Assembly: GCA_964538025.1 (NCBI GenBank)
Contig: CAZICZ010000001.1
Coordinates: forward strand, 62,001 to 126,000
From: UBA5078 sp964538025
Lineage (GTDB): Bacteria; Pseudomonadota; Gammaproteobacteria; Pseudomonadales; Pseudohongiellaceae
Direction of reading: 5' to 3'
DNA length: 64,000 nt
Positions within the stretch are counted from its first letter, which is position 1; each line of letters opens with the position of its first letter. Made by a program: the position numbers and the translations under genes. The notes under the pieces were generated by a model. It was not told the origin of the DNA and made no database searches. It worked only from the letters and a program-made list of their open reading frames with translations. This document shows, in pieces, positions 17,610 through 26,303 of this stretch.

Positions 17610-20600
17610 CGTGTGGGAGCCGCGTTGCCTGCCCCGTTATTCTCGGACAGCACACGGTAGTACTCCTCGACAAGGCGTTTGTATTGATCGGGCACATCTT
17701 CATCGGAAGAGGCATAGAGTTTTTCATTGATGCGATCCAGTTCGGCCTTGGCACGTAATTCCGCCTCCAGCTCTATGATCGGTTGCAACAGTGCCTCAAA
17801 CAGTTCGGGTTGATTGAGGAAATCCTCAATGCCCTGCCGTGTAATTTCACTGCGGATAGTGCGCGCATTGCCCAAGGCATTCGAGCCTCCGGTGCCGGGT
17901 CGCCCATCACCGCCTCTGCCACCGGTTTGGGCACCGCTCGCCCCTTGCCCGGACGCCTGCTGGTTGCCTCCTTGTTGACCCTGTTGACCCTGCTGGCCTT
18001 GTTGACCCTGCTGGTCGGATTGGCCGGGTTGACCCTGTTGACCCTGCTGTCCGGGTTGACCCTGTTGGCCGGGCTGTCCCGGTTGCCGCGTCTGGGCAAG
18101 TTGTCCGCGCTGAGCCGCTGTCCGCTCTTCCATCTGCTGCTGCTGTAGCTGCCGCGCCAACTGCTCGGACAATTCCTGCGAACGGGCCAGCTGTTGTCTC
18201 ATTTCGGCGATGGAGGCATCGCCAGAATCGCCGCTGTTCAGTGCCTGTGCCTGCCGCTGCAAATTCTGCATTTGCTCCAGCAATTCGGCAGCATCCCGGG
18301 CCGCCTGCTGAACCGGATCGTGCGCGCGAGGCGAATTGACGTCGTTCATCGCCTGCAGGCTCGCGCTGAGCTCGTCGAGTGAATCGCCAATTTCCTGTTC
18401 AATATCCACCGCCAGATTGACCATGCCATTGCTCAGCACCCGGCCGCTGGTATCCATCTGCTCGCGAATGGGGCGAATGGCACGACTGGCCTGCTGTGCT
18501 TGAGAAAGAAGTTGCTGATCCTCGTTCTCTCCCCGCGCAATGATGGCTCGCAGCATCTTCTCGATCTCTTCCAGCTCACGACGCTGCTGTTGTTGTGCGG
18601 ACACCAGCTCCTGCAGTTCCTCACTGTTGCGCGTGGTTTGCCGTGTCTGCCCCAGACCTTGTTCACGATTTGCCGCCTGCAGTGCCTGCTGCAATTCACG
18701 CTGTTCCTGGATCAGTTGCTCTCCACGCTGCACCACATTCTGTGCCAATTGATTCACGGAGCTGTTCTGCTGCGCATTCATCTGTCGCTGTTGCTCTCGC
18801 AGACTTTCCAGCGCGCGCTGGCTGCGCGCGGCAGCCTGCGCGGGGGATTCTGCCTGTGCCGCCTCTGCCATCTGTAGTGCAGCGCGTTCCAGTTGACTTT
18901 GTTCTCCCGTGACCTCGCCGCTTGCCCCGCCGGCTACCTGTGATTGCCCGCTCTGCGACGATTGTCCATTCTGCGCGCCGGGTTGACCTTGCTGACCCTG
19001 CTGCCCTTGCTGCCCCTGTTGACCCTGCTGGGATTGTTGTCCCTGCTGGCGCGCAATCTGGCGGGACAGTTGCGCCACTTCCTCGCTCAGTTGCTCCTGC
19101 TCGCGTCGCAAACGCTCCAGTTCGCGGCGACGCTGCTCTTCATTCATTTGCTCCAGACGACGTGCGAGATCCCGCTGTGCCCGCGTGAGGCCTTCCTGCC
19201 GTCTTGCCAGCTCTTCGAGTTTGTTCGCCTCGGGAGAGGCCTGTCCGCCGCCCCCCGAACGGTTTTGAGGTGTCTCGTAGCGGTTCTCCAGCTGGCCCAT
19301 TTCCATCTCGAAGAGCTCGCGGAGGTCCTCACGCTCCTGCTGAGCACCACCACCTCCCCCGCCGCCACCGGCCTGTTGGGTGCTGACGTCCGTGCGGTTG
19401 ATGTCTGCCTCGGCTTTCAGAATAAATTGCAGCGCTACCTGCTCCGGCTTCAGGGCACTGGTCACCTGTTCCTTCTGCAACTCCGCGATAGCCAGGTTCA
19501 TCTGTTCGATAGCGGATTGCAGGTTCATGACGGCGTTGTCATAACTGTCATCGGAAAAATTGAGGCGCTCGGCAAGACGGTCGATCGACTGTTGCGCACG
19601 CGTGGTGGCTTCTGCCTGCGACTCGGCAATGATGCGCACGTCGTTGCCGAACTGGGCGGCATCGGAGATCTGCTGCTGATTACGCAGTTTCCAGGTCGCC
19701 GCAATAATGTCTTTCTGCAGGGTCACCAAGGCACTGCTCTCGCCGCCCTGCGCACCGCCCTGACCTCCTCCCTGCTGACCGCCCCCCGCACGTCTGAACT
19801 CCTGATCGGTCGGCACCACCTGCAGGAAGTAAATATCGGAGACGACCTCGGCCGGCCCCTTCAGGCCGTTATTGTCGGCGAGCGTCAGGTAATAACTGAC
19901 GAAGTCGCCGGGTGACACATTCAGGTCTTCGAGGTAGAGCATTTCGTTGCCATCGATAGCACGGGTTTGCTCCGGAGGCAGGAAGTCGACCGCCACTTCA
20001 TCACTCCCCACCACGTTGTAATGCAGTGCGAACTGGCTAAGCCCATAGTCGTCGCTGGCCTCGACGGACAACACAACCTCTTCCAGTGGCATCACATCCT
20101 GATCGCGCCCCGGGCTCTTGAGCGCCAACTCGGGCGGCTGATCGGGGATGGCGCGAATGTAATAATCCAGCGGATCCTGACTCTGCAGGTTTTCGGTATC
20201 CGTTGCGGTGATGCGATAGACACCATCGCCAGTCACCGTCAGGCGGGCACTCCCTGTGCTGCCATCGATGGTCAGCGGAATGGCGGAGTACACGCCGGCG
20301 TCCTGAAACTCCACCGTGGCCTGCGCAATCGCCTTGTTGAAGGTCACCAGCAGCTCGACCTCGGTACCCTCCGGCACCAACATGTCACCACCGTCCTCTT
20401 CGCGGTTATTTTCGATACCGGTATACGCGGGATAGCGGAAATCGACATCGATCTTTTCCACCTTGGGCAAATCATACAGGCTGATACGGTATTGCTCGGA
20501 TCGCTGCTCGCCGTTCTGCACAAAGTTGACGTAATAAACGACATCTTCCTGCACGGAGGGCATAAAGTAGCTATAGGTTGCGCTGTCGCTCCCGGCGGCA

Positions 20601-21367
20601 TCTTGCGGCATCGGGAAATCGCGCCAGTTCACATTGTCCGTCTGCACACGCAGGGAGATTTCGCTGGGGGTGGCATTTGTCACGCGGGCGACGATCGTTG
20701 CCGCGTTGCCCCGTTGCATCGCGATGTCACCGGGCTCGACGGAAATGAGAATTTCCTTGGGGGCCTCTTGCACGGCCACAGCGGGTTCCGGGGCGATCCC
20801 GAACGGCCAGAACAGGCGGCCTGCCGCTCCCTGCAAGAGATCGGAAAGTGCAAGCGTGACAACTGCGACACTGACAAAGGCCAGCGCAACGGCCAGAGAC
20901 GCGACAGAGTTTCGGTAGTCCACGACATCGTCAACACGCGTGCGTTGTTCCTGCACATGCGCCTGGGCATCCACCCATAGCTGCCGCACAAATTGGGCAG
21001 ACACACCGCGGTCTCCGGCGTCTTGCCCGTCTGCGGAAAACTCCAGCGAGGTTAAAAGGCGTTGTTCGAGATCGGGAATTTTGCCTTCGACAAAATGCGC
21101 GAGCGACTGGTCATCTGAGCGCATTTGGCGGACACGCATCAGCACGTAGGCAACGGCACCTCCCCCTCCGAGCACGAGCGTCGCAAAAAGGAAAAAGTCA
21201 CCGCCACGGCCGGGTGCCCACCACGCTTCAAGCGCACTGAGTCCGAGGACAAACAGGATAAACGCGGAAAGAGCAATACTGACGTGCTGAAGGACGGCCA
21301 TCCGGGTGCGACGGCGGCGGATGGTCTTGAGGGTCTGGCGTAAATTTTCAAGCGTTGGAGAAGTCAT
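17606..21367 (-). CDS. DUF4175 family large membrane protein
   Basis: 1253 residues. Three membrane helices (about 26-46, 57-78, 150-175) are followed by beta-rich domains to about 500 (with PPELALKSPG and ASDDYGLSQFALHYNV), then a very long Gln/Glu/Arg-rich coiled coil (about 560-1120) interrupted by two collagen-like Gly-Gln/Pro-Gln runs (about 773-796 and 1095-1135), and a conserved helical C-terminus (EITRQGIEDFLNQPELFEALL). DUF4175 proteins accompany VWA/MoxR genes. It is the first gene of the operon and overlaps the next by ATGA. Function unknown; the coiled coil could span the periplasm. Confidence 0.85.
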   Translation of the reverse strand: MTSPTLENLRQTLKTIRRRRTRMAVLQHVSIALSAFILFVLGLSALEAWWAPGRGGDFFLFATLVLGGGGAVAYVLMRVRQMRSDDQSLAHFVEGKIPDLEQRLLTSLEFSADGQDAGDRGVSAQFVRQLWVDAQAHVQEQRTRVDDVVDYRNSVASLAVALAFVSVAVVTLALSDLLQGAAGRLFWPFGIAPEPAVAVQEAPKEILISVEPGDIAMQRGNAATIVARVTNATPSEISLRVQTDNVNWRDFPMPQDAAGSDSATYSYFMPSVQEDVVYYVNFVQNGEQRSEQYRISLYDLPKVEKIDVDFRYPAYTGIENNREEDGGDMLVPEGTEVELLVTFNKAIAQATVEFQDAGVYSAIPLTIDGSTGSARLTVTGDGVYRITATDTENLQSQDPLDYYIRAIPDQPPELALKSPGRDQDVMPLEEVVLSVEASDDYGLSQFALHYNVVGSDEVAVDFLPPEQTRAIDGNEMLYLEDLNVSPGDFVSYYLTLADNNGLKGPAEVVSDIYFLQVVPTDQEFRRAGGGQQGGGQGGAQGGESSALVTLQKDIIAATWKLRNQQQISDAAQFGNDVRIIAESQAEATTRAQQSIDRLAERLNFSDDSYDNAVMNLQSAIEQMNLAIAELQKEQVTSALKPEQVALQFILKAEADINRTDVSTQQAGGGGGGGGAQQEREDLRELFEMEMGQLENRYETPQNRSGGGGQASPEANKLEELARRQEGLTRAQRDLARRLEQMNEEQRRRELERLRREQEQLSEEVAQLSRQIARQQGQQSQQGQQGQQGQQGQQGQPGAQNGQSSQSGQSQVAGGASGEVTGEQSQLERAALQMAEAAQAESPAQAAARSQRALESLREQQRQMNAQQNSSVNQLAQNVVQRGEQLIQEQRELQQALQAANREQGLGQTRQTTRNSEELQELVSAQQQQRRELEEIEKMLRAIIARGENEDQQLLSQAQQASRAIRPIREQMDTSGRVLSNGMVNLAVDIEQEIGDSLDELSASLQAMNDVNSPRAHDPVQQAARDAAELLEQMQNLQRQAQALNSGDSGDASIAEMRQQLARSQELSEQLARQLQQQQMEERTAAQRGQLAQTRQPGQPGQQGQPGQQGQQGQPGQSDQQGQQGQQGQQGQQGGNQQASGQGASGAQTGGRGGDGRPGTGGSNALGNARTIRSEITRQGIEDFLNQPELFEALLQPIIELEAELRAKAELDRINEKLYASSDEDVPDQYKRLVEEYYRVLSENNGAGNAAPTR
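17964..18082 (-). repeat. 9-bp-period tandem repeat coding Gly-Gln-Gln/Pro
   Basis: Imperfect units of the form TTGACCCTG / CTGGCCTTG (plus strand) encode GQQ or GQP triplets near the C-terminal part of the DUF4175 protein (residues about 1095-1135). Such repeats vary in copy number by slippage and are a likely assembly weak point. Confidence 0.75.
18980..19048 (-). repeat. Second Gly-Gln-Gln coding tandem repeat
   Basis: A shorter array of the same 9-bp unit type inside the DUF4175 gene, encoding residues about 773-796 (QGQQGQQGQQ followed by PGAQ). It is separated from the first array by about 900 bp of ordinary coiled-coil coding sequence. Confidence 0.7.
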
Positions 21368-21736
21368 AAAGAGTCTTCTTACCTGTGCAGATGAGAAAAG
21401 CGACGCGACCGAAAGGGTGTCTCACTGCTTGTTTTTCTTATGTCCGCAGACCAGCCAAAGAGTCGTGCAGTGCGACCAACTATCCCATTAACCCGCGAAC
21501 AAAAGCAAGCGAATCTGCCCCGGTAAAACGCTCGTCTGGGCCACTGGCATCGCCCGTTGCAGGAATCCCGTTAGCCCGTTTTGAAGAGCAAAGATGTGCT
21601 GCAAAAACCAAGACCGCAGGAGCCTGACAAGTCTTCCCGTAGAAGAAGGAAACACACCGTCGGCGCAGGATCAGTGCTGCGTCGACGGGCTGGAAGCATG
21701 GCGAACAACGCGTCCGGCCATGGAGAGAAAGGAGAA
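21368..21736. other. Spacer upstream of the MoxR/VWA operon
   Basis: 369 bp separate the DUF4175 start codon from the GST stop codon. No credible gene is seen here. The leftward promoter of the eight-gene operon must lie in this spacer or within the GST gene, but I see no near-consensus -35/-10 pair, strong hairpin or T-tract. Ribosome site before the DUF4175 ATG is weak (AAGAAGA). Confidence 0.4.
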
Positions 21737-22366
21737 CTAACTGCTGGCGCGCTGACGGTCAGCATTCACCTGCGCGATCGAGGGGAGGCTGCCAAGAAAC
21801 TCGAGACGGCTCCTGACACCCGGCACTTCTTTATAGGCATCCCACCCCAAGGACAGCTTGGCCATGCGAGTCATCGCCGTCATCGTGAAATAGTAGAAGA
21901 CATCGGCAAGGGTCAGAGAGTCACCGTAGGTATACTGGCCTCCCTTATCGAGCCGGGCATAGGCCGCAAGCCCTTTGGTCAGTTGCGTGCGCACATCCGC
22001 CTTCAGGGCCTCATCTGCCGGCCTGCCAAAAAACGCATCACCGTAGAGACGCCGCGCTGACAACTCGATATAGAGTTCCAGGTAGTGGATCAGCTCGCGC
22101 ACCTGTGCTCTGGCGAAGGGGTTCTCAGGCAGGAGGGAAGGCCCCTGCCCCAGGTCTTCGAGATACTCCATGATCACGCTCGTTTCCGTCAGAAACCCTT
22201 CCGGGGTTTCCAGGCAGGGCACCTTGCCCATAGGACTGCGCGCCAGGTACTCGGGGGTCTGGGACGGTCGGGTGTCAACTGCTTCAAAGGGGATGCCCTT
22301 TTCCAGCAGAACCGTTTTGACCATGTTGTAGTAATTGCTGACAGGAAAGCCGTGGAGTCTGAGCAT
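21737..22366 (-). CDS. Glutathione S-transferase family protein
   Basis: About 209 residues. The N-terminal thioredoxin-like domain starts MLRLHGFPVSNYYNMVK and includes the conserved cis-Pro segment GKVPCLETPEG and the glutathione-binding ETSVIMEYLED; the C-terminal half is helical with YGDSLTLADVFYYF, the N-capping motif of GSTs. Ser10 or nearby Tyr residues would be the thiol-activating residue. AGGAGG stands 6 nt before the ATG at 22366, fixing the start. It follows the acyl-CoA ligase gene by 16 nt, so the two form an operon, but a joint pathway is not evident. Confidence 0.9.
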   Translation of the reverse strand: MLRLHGFPVSNYYNMVKTVLLEKGIPFEAVDTRPSQTPEYLARSPMGKVPCLETPEGFLTETSVIMEYLEDLGQGPSLLPENPFARAQVRELIHYLELYIELSARRLYGDAFFGRPADEALKADVRTQLTKGLAAYARLDKGGQYTYGDSLTLADVFYYFTMTAMTRMAKLSLGWDAYKEVPGVRSRLEFLGSLPSIAQVNADRQRASS

Positions 22367-22382
22367 GGGTATCCTCCTTTGC

Positions 22383-23987
22383 TCATGCGGGTGAAGGCGT
22401 CTGTGCACGTATACCGCGCAGCTGATGCTTGAGAACCTTGCCTGATGGCGCCGTCGGAAGAGCGTCCATCAGTTCGATGCGCGACGGGCGCTTGTAGGGC
22501 GATAGGAGCGGCTTGAGAAAGGCCTGCAGCTCGGCAATATCGAGACGACACCCCGACTTTGCCTGCGCGTAAGCGATCACCAGTTCATTGCCCTGCTCCA
22601 CTTCTCCGACAACCGCACACAGCAGCACATCCGGATGCTTGGCGATGGCGGCCTCCACCTCGGGGGGATAGACGTTAAAGCCGGAGTGAATGATCAGCTC
22701 CTTGCTGCGACCGGCAATGTGCAGATTGCCCTGTTCATCCTCGCGCACCAGATCGCCGGTGTTCAAAAACCCTTCTGCATCGATCGCTTGCGCAGTGGCT
22801 GCGTCATTGCGGTAGTACCCCCGCATGACATTGGGACCCTTCACGTGCAACTCGCCGACGTCACCCGGCGTCACCGGTGCCCCGTGCGAATCCACGATAC
22901 GAATCTGCATCCCGGGCAGTGGACGCCCGACGCTGCACGAGTCCAGTTTTTCATTCCAGCGCACCTGACAGATCGTGGGGCCGCTCTCTGTCATGCCATA
23001 GGCATTAAGCAGGGTAAGGCCGAACAGCGCCTCGGTATCGCGCTTGATGGTGGGGTCTAAAGGCGCACCGCCGGCATAGAGAAAACGCAGCCTCGGCATG
23101 TCTTTCTGGCTCAGACCATGACTGCGGGCGTATTCGATAAAGCGGGCGAACATGGTGGGAACGCCGAACATGCCGGTAATCTTCAGCGTACGGAAATGCT
23201 GCAGACAGGTTGCCGCATCGAAGCGGTCCGACAACACCAGCTCCGCGCCACGAAAGAGCGTGGCGAGAAAGACGGCAGAAAGACCAAAAATATGCGAAAT
23301 CGGCAACACACAATAAATGCGGTCATGGCGGTCCATGCCGCGCAGCACGCTGGTAATCGCCGCCACGAAGAGCATGTTGCGATGGCTTAGCATCACGCCT
23401 TTGGGGTCCCCGGTGGTGCCCGTGGTATAGATCATGACGCAGACGCGATCGCCGATCGCCACGCCCGCGTGGGAGAGCGGCTCCGATGCCGGATTCACTG
23501 ACACGCCAATCGGTGCCCCATGCTGGGTGAGGTGCCGGATGTCGGGCTCCTGCTGCCACTGCTGCCAGTGCCCGGCTGCGGCGCTGGAGTCCAAAAAACA
23601 GGCCGTAACACGGGGGGCGCAATGCGCCCGAATGCGGGCAATCTCTAGCGCCGTAAGACGTGCATTGACGACCACCGCTATCGCATCCAACGCGCTAAGG
23701 GCCAATATCCAGACCAGCACGGTGACCCCGTTTTCATTGATCAGCAGCACCCTGTCACCCGCACCAACGCCAAGGGACTGCAGGTCGCGCTGACACTCGG
23801 CGACACGCTGGGCGAGCTGCCGAAAACTGCAGTGTTGCCCCAGATGATCGCGCAAGGCCGGCGCATCAGGGGTCTCCTGGCACCACCGTGTGAGAGGGTC
23901 ATTGATGCGGTCGGGCAAGGAATCCACCAGCTGTTCGACAGATTGACCGAGCATGGCGAGATCGTTAGATTGCGGATTTTCCTGCAT
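22383..23987 (-). CDS. AMP-dependent acyl-CoA synthetase/ligase
   Basis: About 534 residues of the class-I adenylate-forming family. The P-loop YTTGTTGDPKG, the NAYGMTESGP adenine-binding motif, the GFLNTGDL hinge region and the C-terminal catalytic Lys in PSGKVLK are all present. It should activate a carboxylic acid to the CoA thioester via an acyl-AMP; medium- or long-chain fatty acid is the usual substrate, but it is not determined here. The ATG at 23987 has GGAA 7 nt upstream. Its 5' end is only 13 bp from the start of the divergent glycosyltransferase gene. GST follows in the same operon. Confidence 0.9.
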   Translation of the reverse strand: MQENPQSNDLAMLGQSVEQLVDSLPDRINDPLTRWCQETPDAPALRDHLGQHCSFRQLAQRVAECQRDLQSLGVGAGDRVLLINENGVTVLVWILALSALDAIAVVVNARLTALEIARIRAHCAPRVTACFLDSSAAAGHWQQWQQEPDIRHLTQHGAPIGVSVNPASEPLSHAGVAIGDRVCVMIYTTGTTGDPKGVMLSHRNMLFVAAITSVLRGMDRHDRIYCVLPISHIFGLSAVFLATLFRGAELVLSDRFDAATCLQHFRTLKITGMFGVPTMFARFIEYARSHGLSQKDMPRLRFLYAGGAPLDPTIKRDTEALFGLTLLNAYGMTESGPTICQVRWNEKLDSCSVGRPLPGMQIRIVDSHGAPVTPGDVGELHVKGPNVMRGYYRNDAATAQAIDAEGFLNTGDLVREDEQGNLHIAGRSKELIIHSGFNVYPPEVEAAIAKHPDVLLCAVVGEVEQGNELVIAYAQAKSGCRLDIAELQAFLKPLLSPYKRPSRIELMDALPTAPSGKVLKHQLRGIRAQTPSPA

Positions 23988-24000
23988 GAATATTTCCACT

Positions 24001-25149
24001 ATGAAAGCATTGCTTCTGTCGGCCTATGACGCACAAAGTCATCGCGTCTGGCGTACCACGCTGCGAGCCATGTTTCCGGAGATCGACTGGACTGAACTGA
24101 CGTTACCCCCCCGCTATTTCCCTTGGCGCGTCCGGGGCAACAGTATGACGTGGGCATTTAATCACCGCGCACAGCTGACTGACAACTATGATTTCCTGCT
24201 GTGCACCTCCATGACAGACCTTTCGGCACTGCGGGGTTTCGTGCCCTCCCTCGGACAGATTCCTACCGCGGTGTATTTTCACGAAAACCAATTTGCCTAC
24301 CCTGAAAATCCGTCCCCGGCTGCGCTTCGACTGAACCCGATCGAGCCACAAATGCTCAGTATCTATACCGCACTGTGTGCAGACAGGCTCGTGTTCAACA
24401 GCGACTATAATCGGCGCAGTTTTATCGCCGGCGCGCGGCGTCTTCTTGCCAAACTCCCTGATCACGTTCCTTCTGACGTCATCACCCTGCTTGATCGCGG
24501 GAGCGTGATTCCGGTGCCGCTGGATGATGCCCTGTTTTCGCGCTTGCCCATGGCACCAGCACCGGATCCTTCCCTGCTTGAGATTGTGTGGAATCACCGC
24601 TGGGAGTACGACAAAGGGCCGGCCCTTCTGCTGGCCATCGTGCAGGAAATCAGGGCGCGAGGGCTGCGATGTCGCCTGCATCTTCTGGGACAGCAGTTTC
24701 GGGAAACACCGCGGGCATTCATCGAGGCGCAGGAGATTCTGGCCGCCCATGCCACGGCGATGGGGATGCCCGCCGGACAGGTGGGCTACGTGGAGGATCC
24801 GTCAGAATACCGTCAGCGGCTGAGCGCTGCGGACGTGGTGATGAGTACTGCAGAGCATGACTTTCAGGGCTTGGCCCTGCTGGAATCGATGGCTCTGGGC
24901 TGCACCCCACTCGCGCCGGCGCGGCTCGTGTACCCCGAGTATCTCCCGCAGCACTGTCTGTATGAGGGCGCCGATCTCGTACAGGAGGCACTGGCAGCGG
25001 TCGACCGGCTGGAACGTTGGGCGGTCTGCAAGCGGGAGGGAAACCCTCTGCCACAGGTGTCGGCACAGGCCTTTTCTTCTCACACGTTGACTCCCGCCTA
25101 CCGCGCCCTGTTCGAGGAGCTGTGCCTCACGAAAAGCCGTCCGCCATGA
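24001..25149 (+). CDS. DUF3524 / tRNA-queuosine mannosyltransferase-like glycosyltransferase
   Basis: About 382 residues. The N-terminal half is the DUF3524 type (LLLSAYDAQSHRVWRTTL, YFPWRVRGNSMTWAF, YFHENQFAYP, VFNSDYNRRSF), found in the animal QTMAN/GTDC1 enzymes that mannosylate queuosine in tRNA-Asp. The C-terminal half is a GT-B glycosyltransferase domain with VWNHRWEYDKGP and DFQGLALLESMALGC, the nucleotide-sugar-binding region. Family knowledge supports a GT4-like transferase; its target in bacteria is not established. tgt, which makes the queuosine precursor, is 9 kb away in the same window. No clear ribosome site precedes the ATG. Confidence 0.82.
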   Translation: MKALLLSAYDAQSHRVWRTTLRAMFPEIDWTELTLPPRYFPWRVRGNSMTWAFNHRAQLTDNYDFLLCTSMTDLSALRGFVPSLGQIPTAVYFHENQFAYPENPSPAALRLNPIEPQMLSIYTALCADRLVFNSDYNRRSFIAGARRLLAKLPDHVPSDVITLLDRGSVIPVPLDDALFSRLPMAPAPDPSLLEIVWNHRWEYDKGPALLLAIVQEIRARGLRCRLHLLGQQFRETPRAFIEAQEILAAHATAMGMPAGQVGYVEDPSEYRQRLSAADVVMSTAEHDFQGLALLESMALGCTPLAPARLVYPEYLPQHCLYEGADLVQEALAAVDRLERWAVCKREGNPLPQVSAQAFSSHTLTPAYRALFEELCLTKSRPP

Positions 25150-25201
25150 CGGAAAACCCCTTGTGCAGGCGCTTGCATCGAGGCTAAAGTCTGGCCATCA
25201 C

Positions 25202-25224
25202 ACGGGGACGCTTCCTGTCCCCGT
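25202..25224. promoter_or_regulatory. Perfect hairpin in the mltB-like leader
   Basis: ACGGGGAC (25202-25209) and GTCCCCGT (25217-25224) form an 8-bp stem with a 7-nt loop, between the glycosyltransferase stop codon and the transglycosylase start. No T-run follows, so it is not a standard terminator; a leader structure or an operator fits better. TAAAGT about 15 bp upstream could be a -10 element. Confidence 0.4.
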
Positions 25225-25246
25225 TCCACCGACGCCGGGAGTCGAC

Positions 25247-26302
25247 ATGTCGCCGTTACGCCACACCCTTTTCGCCCTTGGCGCCTTTGCAGCCGCCATG
25301 ACCTTTGCGCAGGAACAGACACCGGAGCCTGCGGCCGCGCAGGATGACGCGGCGTTCCGCACATGGCTGGAAGTGTTCCGCACGGACGCCATTTCCCGCG
25401 GCATTCGCGCCGACACTCTCGACGCCATCCTGCCGACGATCGAACAGCAGCGTCGCGTGATCGAGGCGGATCGCAATCAGGCAGAATTTGTCCAGACCTA
25501 CGCCAATTATCTTGAGCGCGTCAGCGAGCGGCGCATTCAGATGGGAAAAGACCTCTTTGAGCAGCAGGGCGACATGATTGCCCAGGCTGCCAGCGCCTAT
25601 GGCGTCCAACCGCGGTTTGTCGCGGCGATACTCGGTATGGAGAGCAACTACGGCACCTTCCCCATCACGGAACCTCTGTTCAACGTGCTTGCGACCCTCG
25701 CGTTCGACGCGCGCCGCGGTGACCAGTTCCGCAACGAACTTTTCGCCGCCTTTGAAATCGTCGACAAGGGCTATGCCTCGCCCGAAGAAATGAAGAGTTC
25801 CTGGGCGGGGGCCATCGGGGCACCCCAATTCATGCCGGGCAGTTACCTCCGCCTGGCCGTCGATCAAGACGGTGACGGCAAGCGCAACCTGTGGGAAATG
25901 GGGCCGGACGTTATCGGGTCGGTCGCCAATTACCTGAAATCCACAGGATGGCAGGACAACCAGACGTGGGGGCGTGTTGTCAGTCTGCCTCCGGGGGGAG
26001 AACAGTCACTGCCCGCGCCGCAAAACACCGGCCTGTCTCCCGATGCCACGTGCAGACGCTATACCACCATGGGGGTCTGGCGTGACCTGAACGACTGGCA
26101 GGAGCTGGGAGTGCGCAAGGCAGACGGCAGTGACCTGCCCACGCGTCCTCTGGCAGCGGCACTGATTATCGGGGATGAAGGCGATGACAAAGGCTATCTG
26201 GTGTATCGCAACTTTTGTTCCTTGCTGCGCTACAACCCTTCCTTTAAATATGCGCTGGGCGTCAGCCTGCTGTCTGATGCCATTGCCGGCATAGAGAACT
26301 GA
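25247..26302 (+). CDS. Lytic murein transglycosylase, MltB family
   Basis: About 351 residues with a signal peptide (LFALGAFAAAMTFAQ); no lipobox Cys, so it is likely soluble in the periplasm. The SLT-like domain has the catalytic Glu in ILGMESNYG and the downstream SWAGAIGAPQFMPGSY motif typical of MltB. It cleaves peptidoglycan between MurNAc and GlcNAc with 1,6-anhydro product. The ATG at 25247 is chosen for the GGGAG 5 nt upstream and for the signal peptide that starts there. It converges on the mltD-like gene with stop codons one base apart. Confidence 0.9.
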   Translation: MSPLRHTLFALGAFAAAMTFAQEQTPEPAAAQDDAAFRTWLEVFRTDAISRGIRADTLDAILPTIEQQRRVIEADRNQAEFVQTYANYLERVSERRIQMGKDLFEQQGDMIAQAASAYGVQPRFVAAILGMESNYGTFPITEPLFNVLATLAFDARRGDQFRNELFAAFEIVDKGYASPEEMKSSWAGAIGAPQFMPGSYLRLAVDQDGDGKRNLWEMGPDVIGSVANYLKSTGWQDNQTWGRVVSLPPGGEQSLPAPQNTGLSPDATCRRYTTMGVWRDLNDWQELGVRKADGSDLPTRPLAAALIIGDEGDDKGYLVYRNFCSLLRYNPSFKYALGVSLLSDAIAGIEN

Positions 26303-26303
26303 A

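Noticed and set aside
19967..20980. Long open frame (337 codons, plus strand) antisense to the DUF4175 gene
   Set aside because: It lies fully opposite a well-supported gene, has no family motif or ribosome site, and results from GC-rich codon use on the other strand.
21581..22060. 159-codon plus-strand frame overlapping the GST gene
   Set aside because: Most of it is antisense to the conserved GST coding region and its composition looks non-coding.
25149..25246. GC hairpin as terminator of the glycosyltransferase gene
   Set aside because: The stem is strong but followed by TTCCACC, not a T-run; it is listed as a leader hairpin instead.
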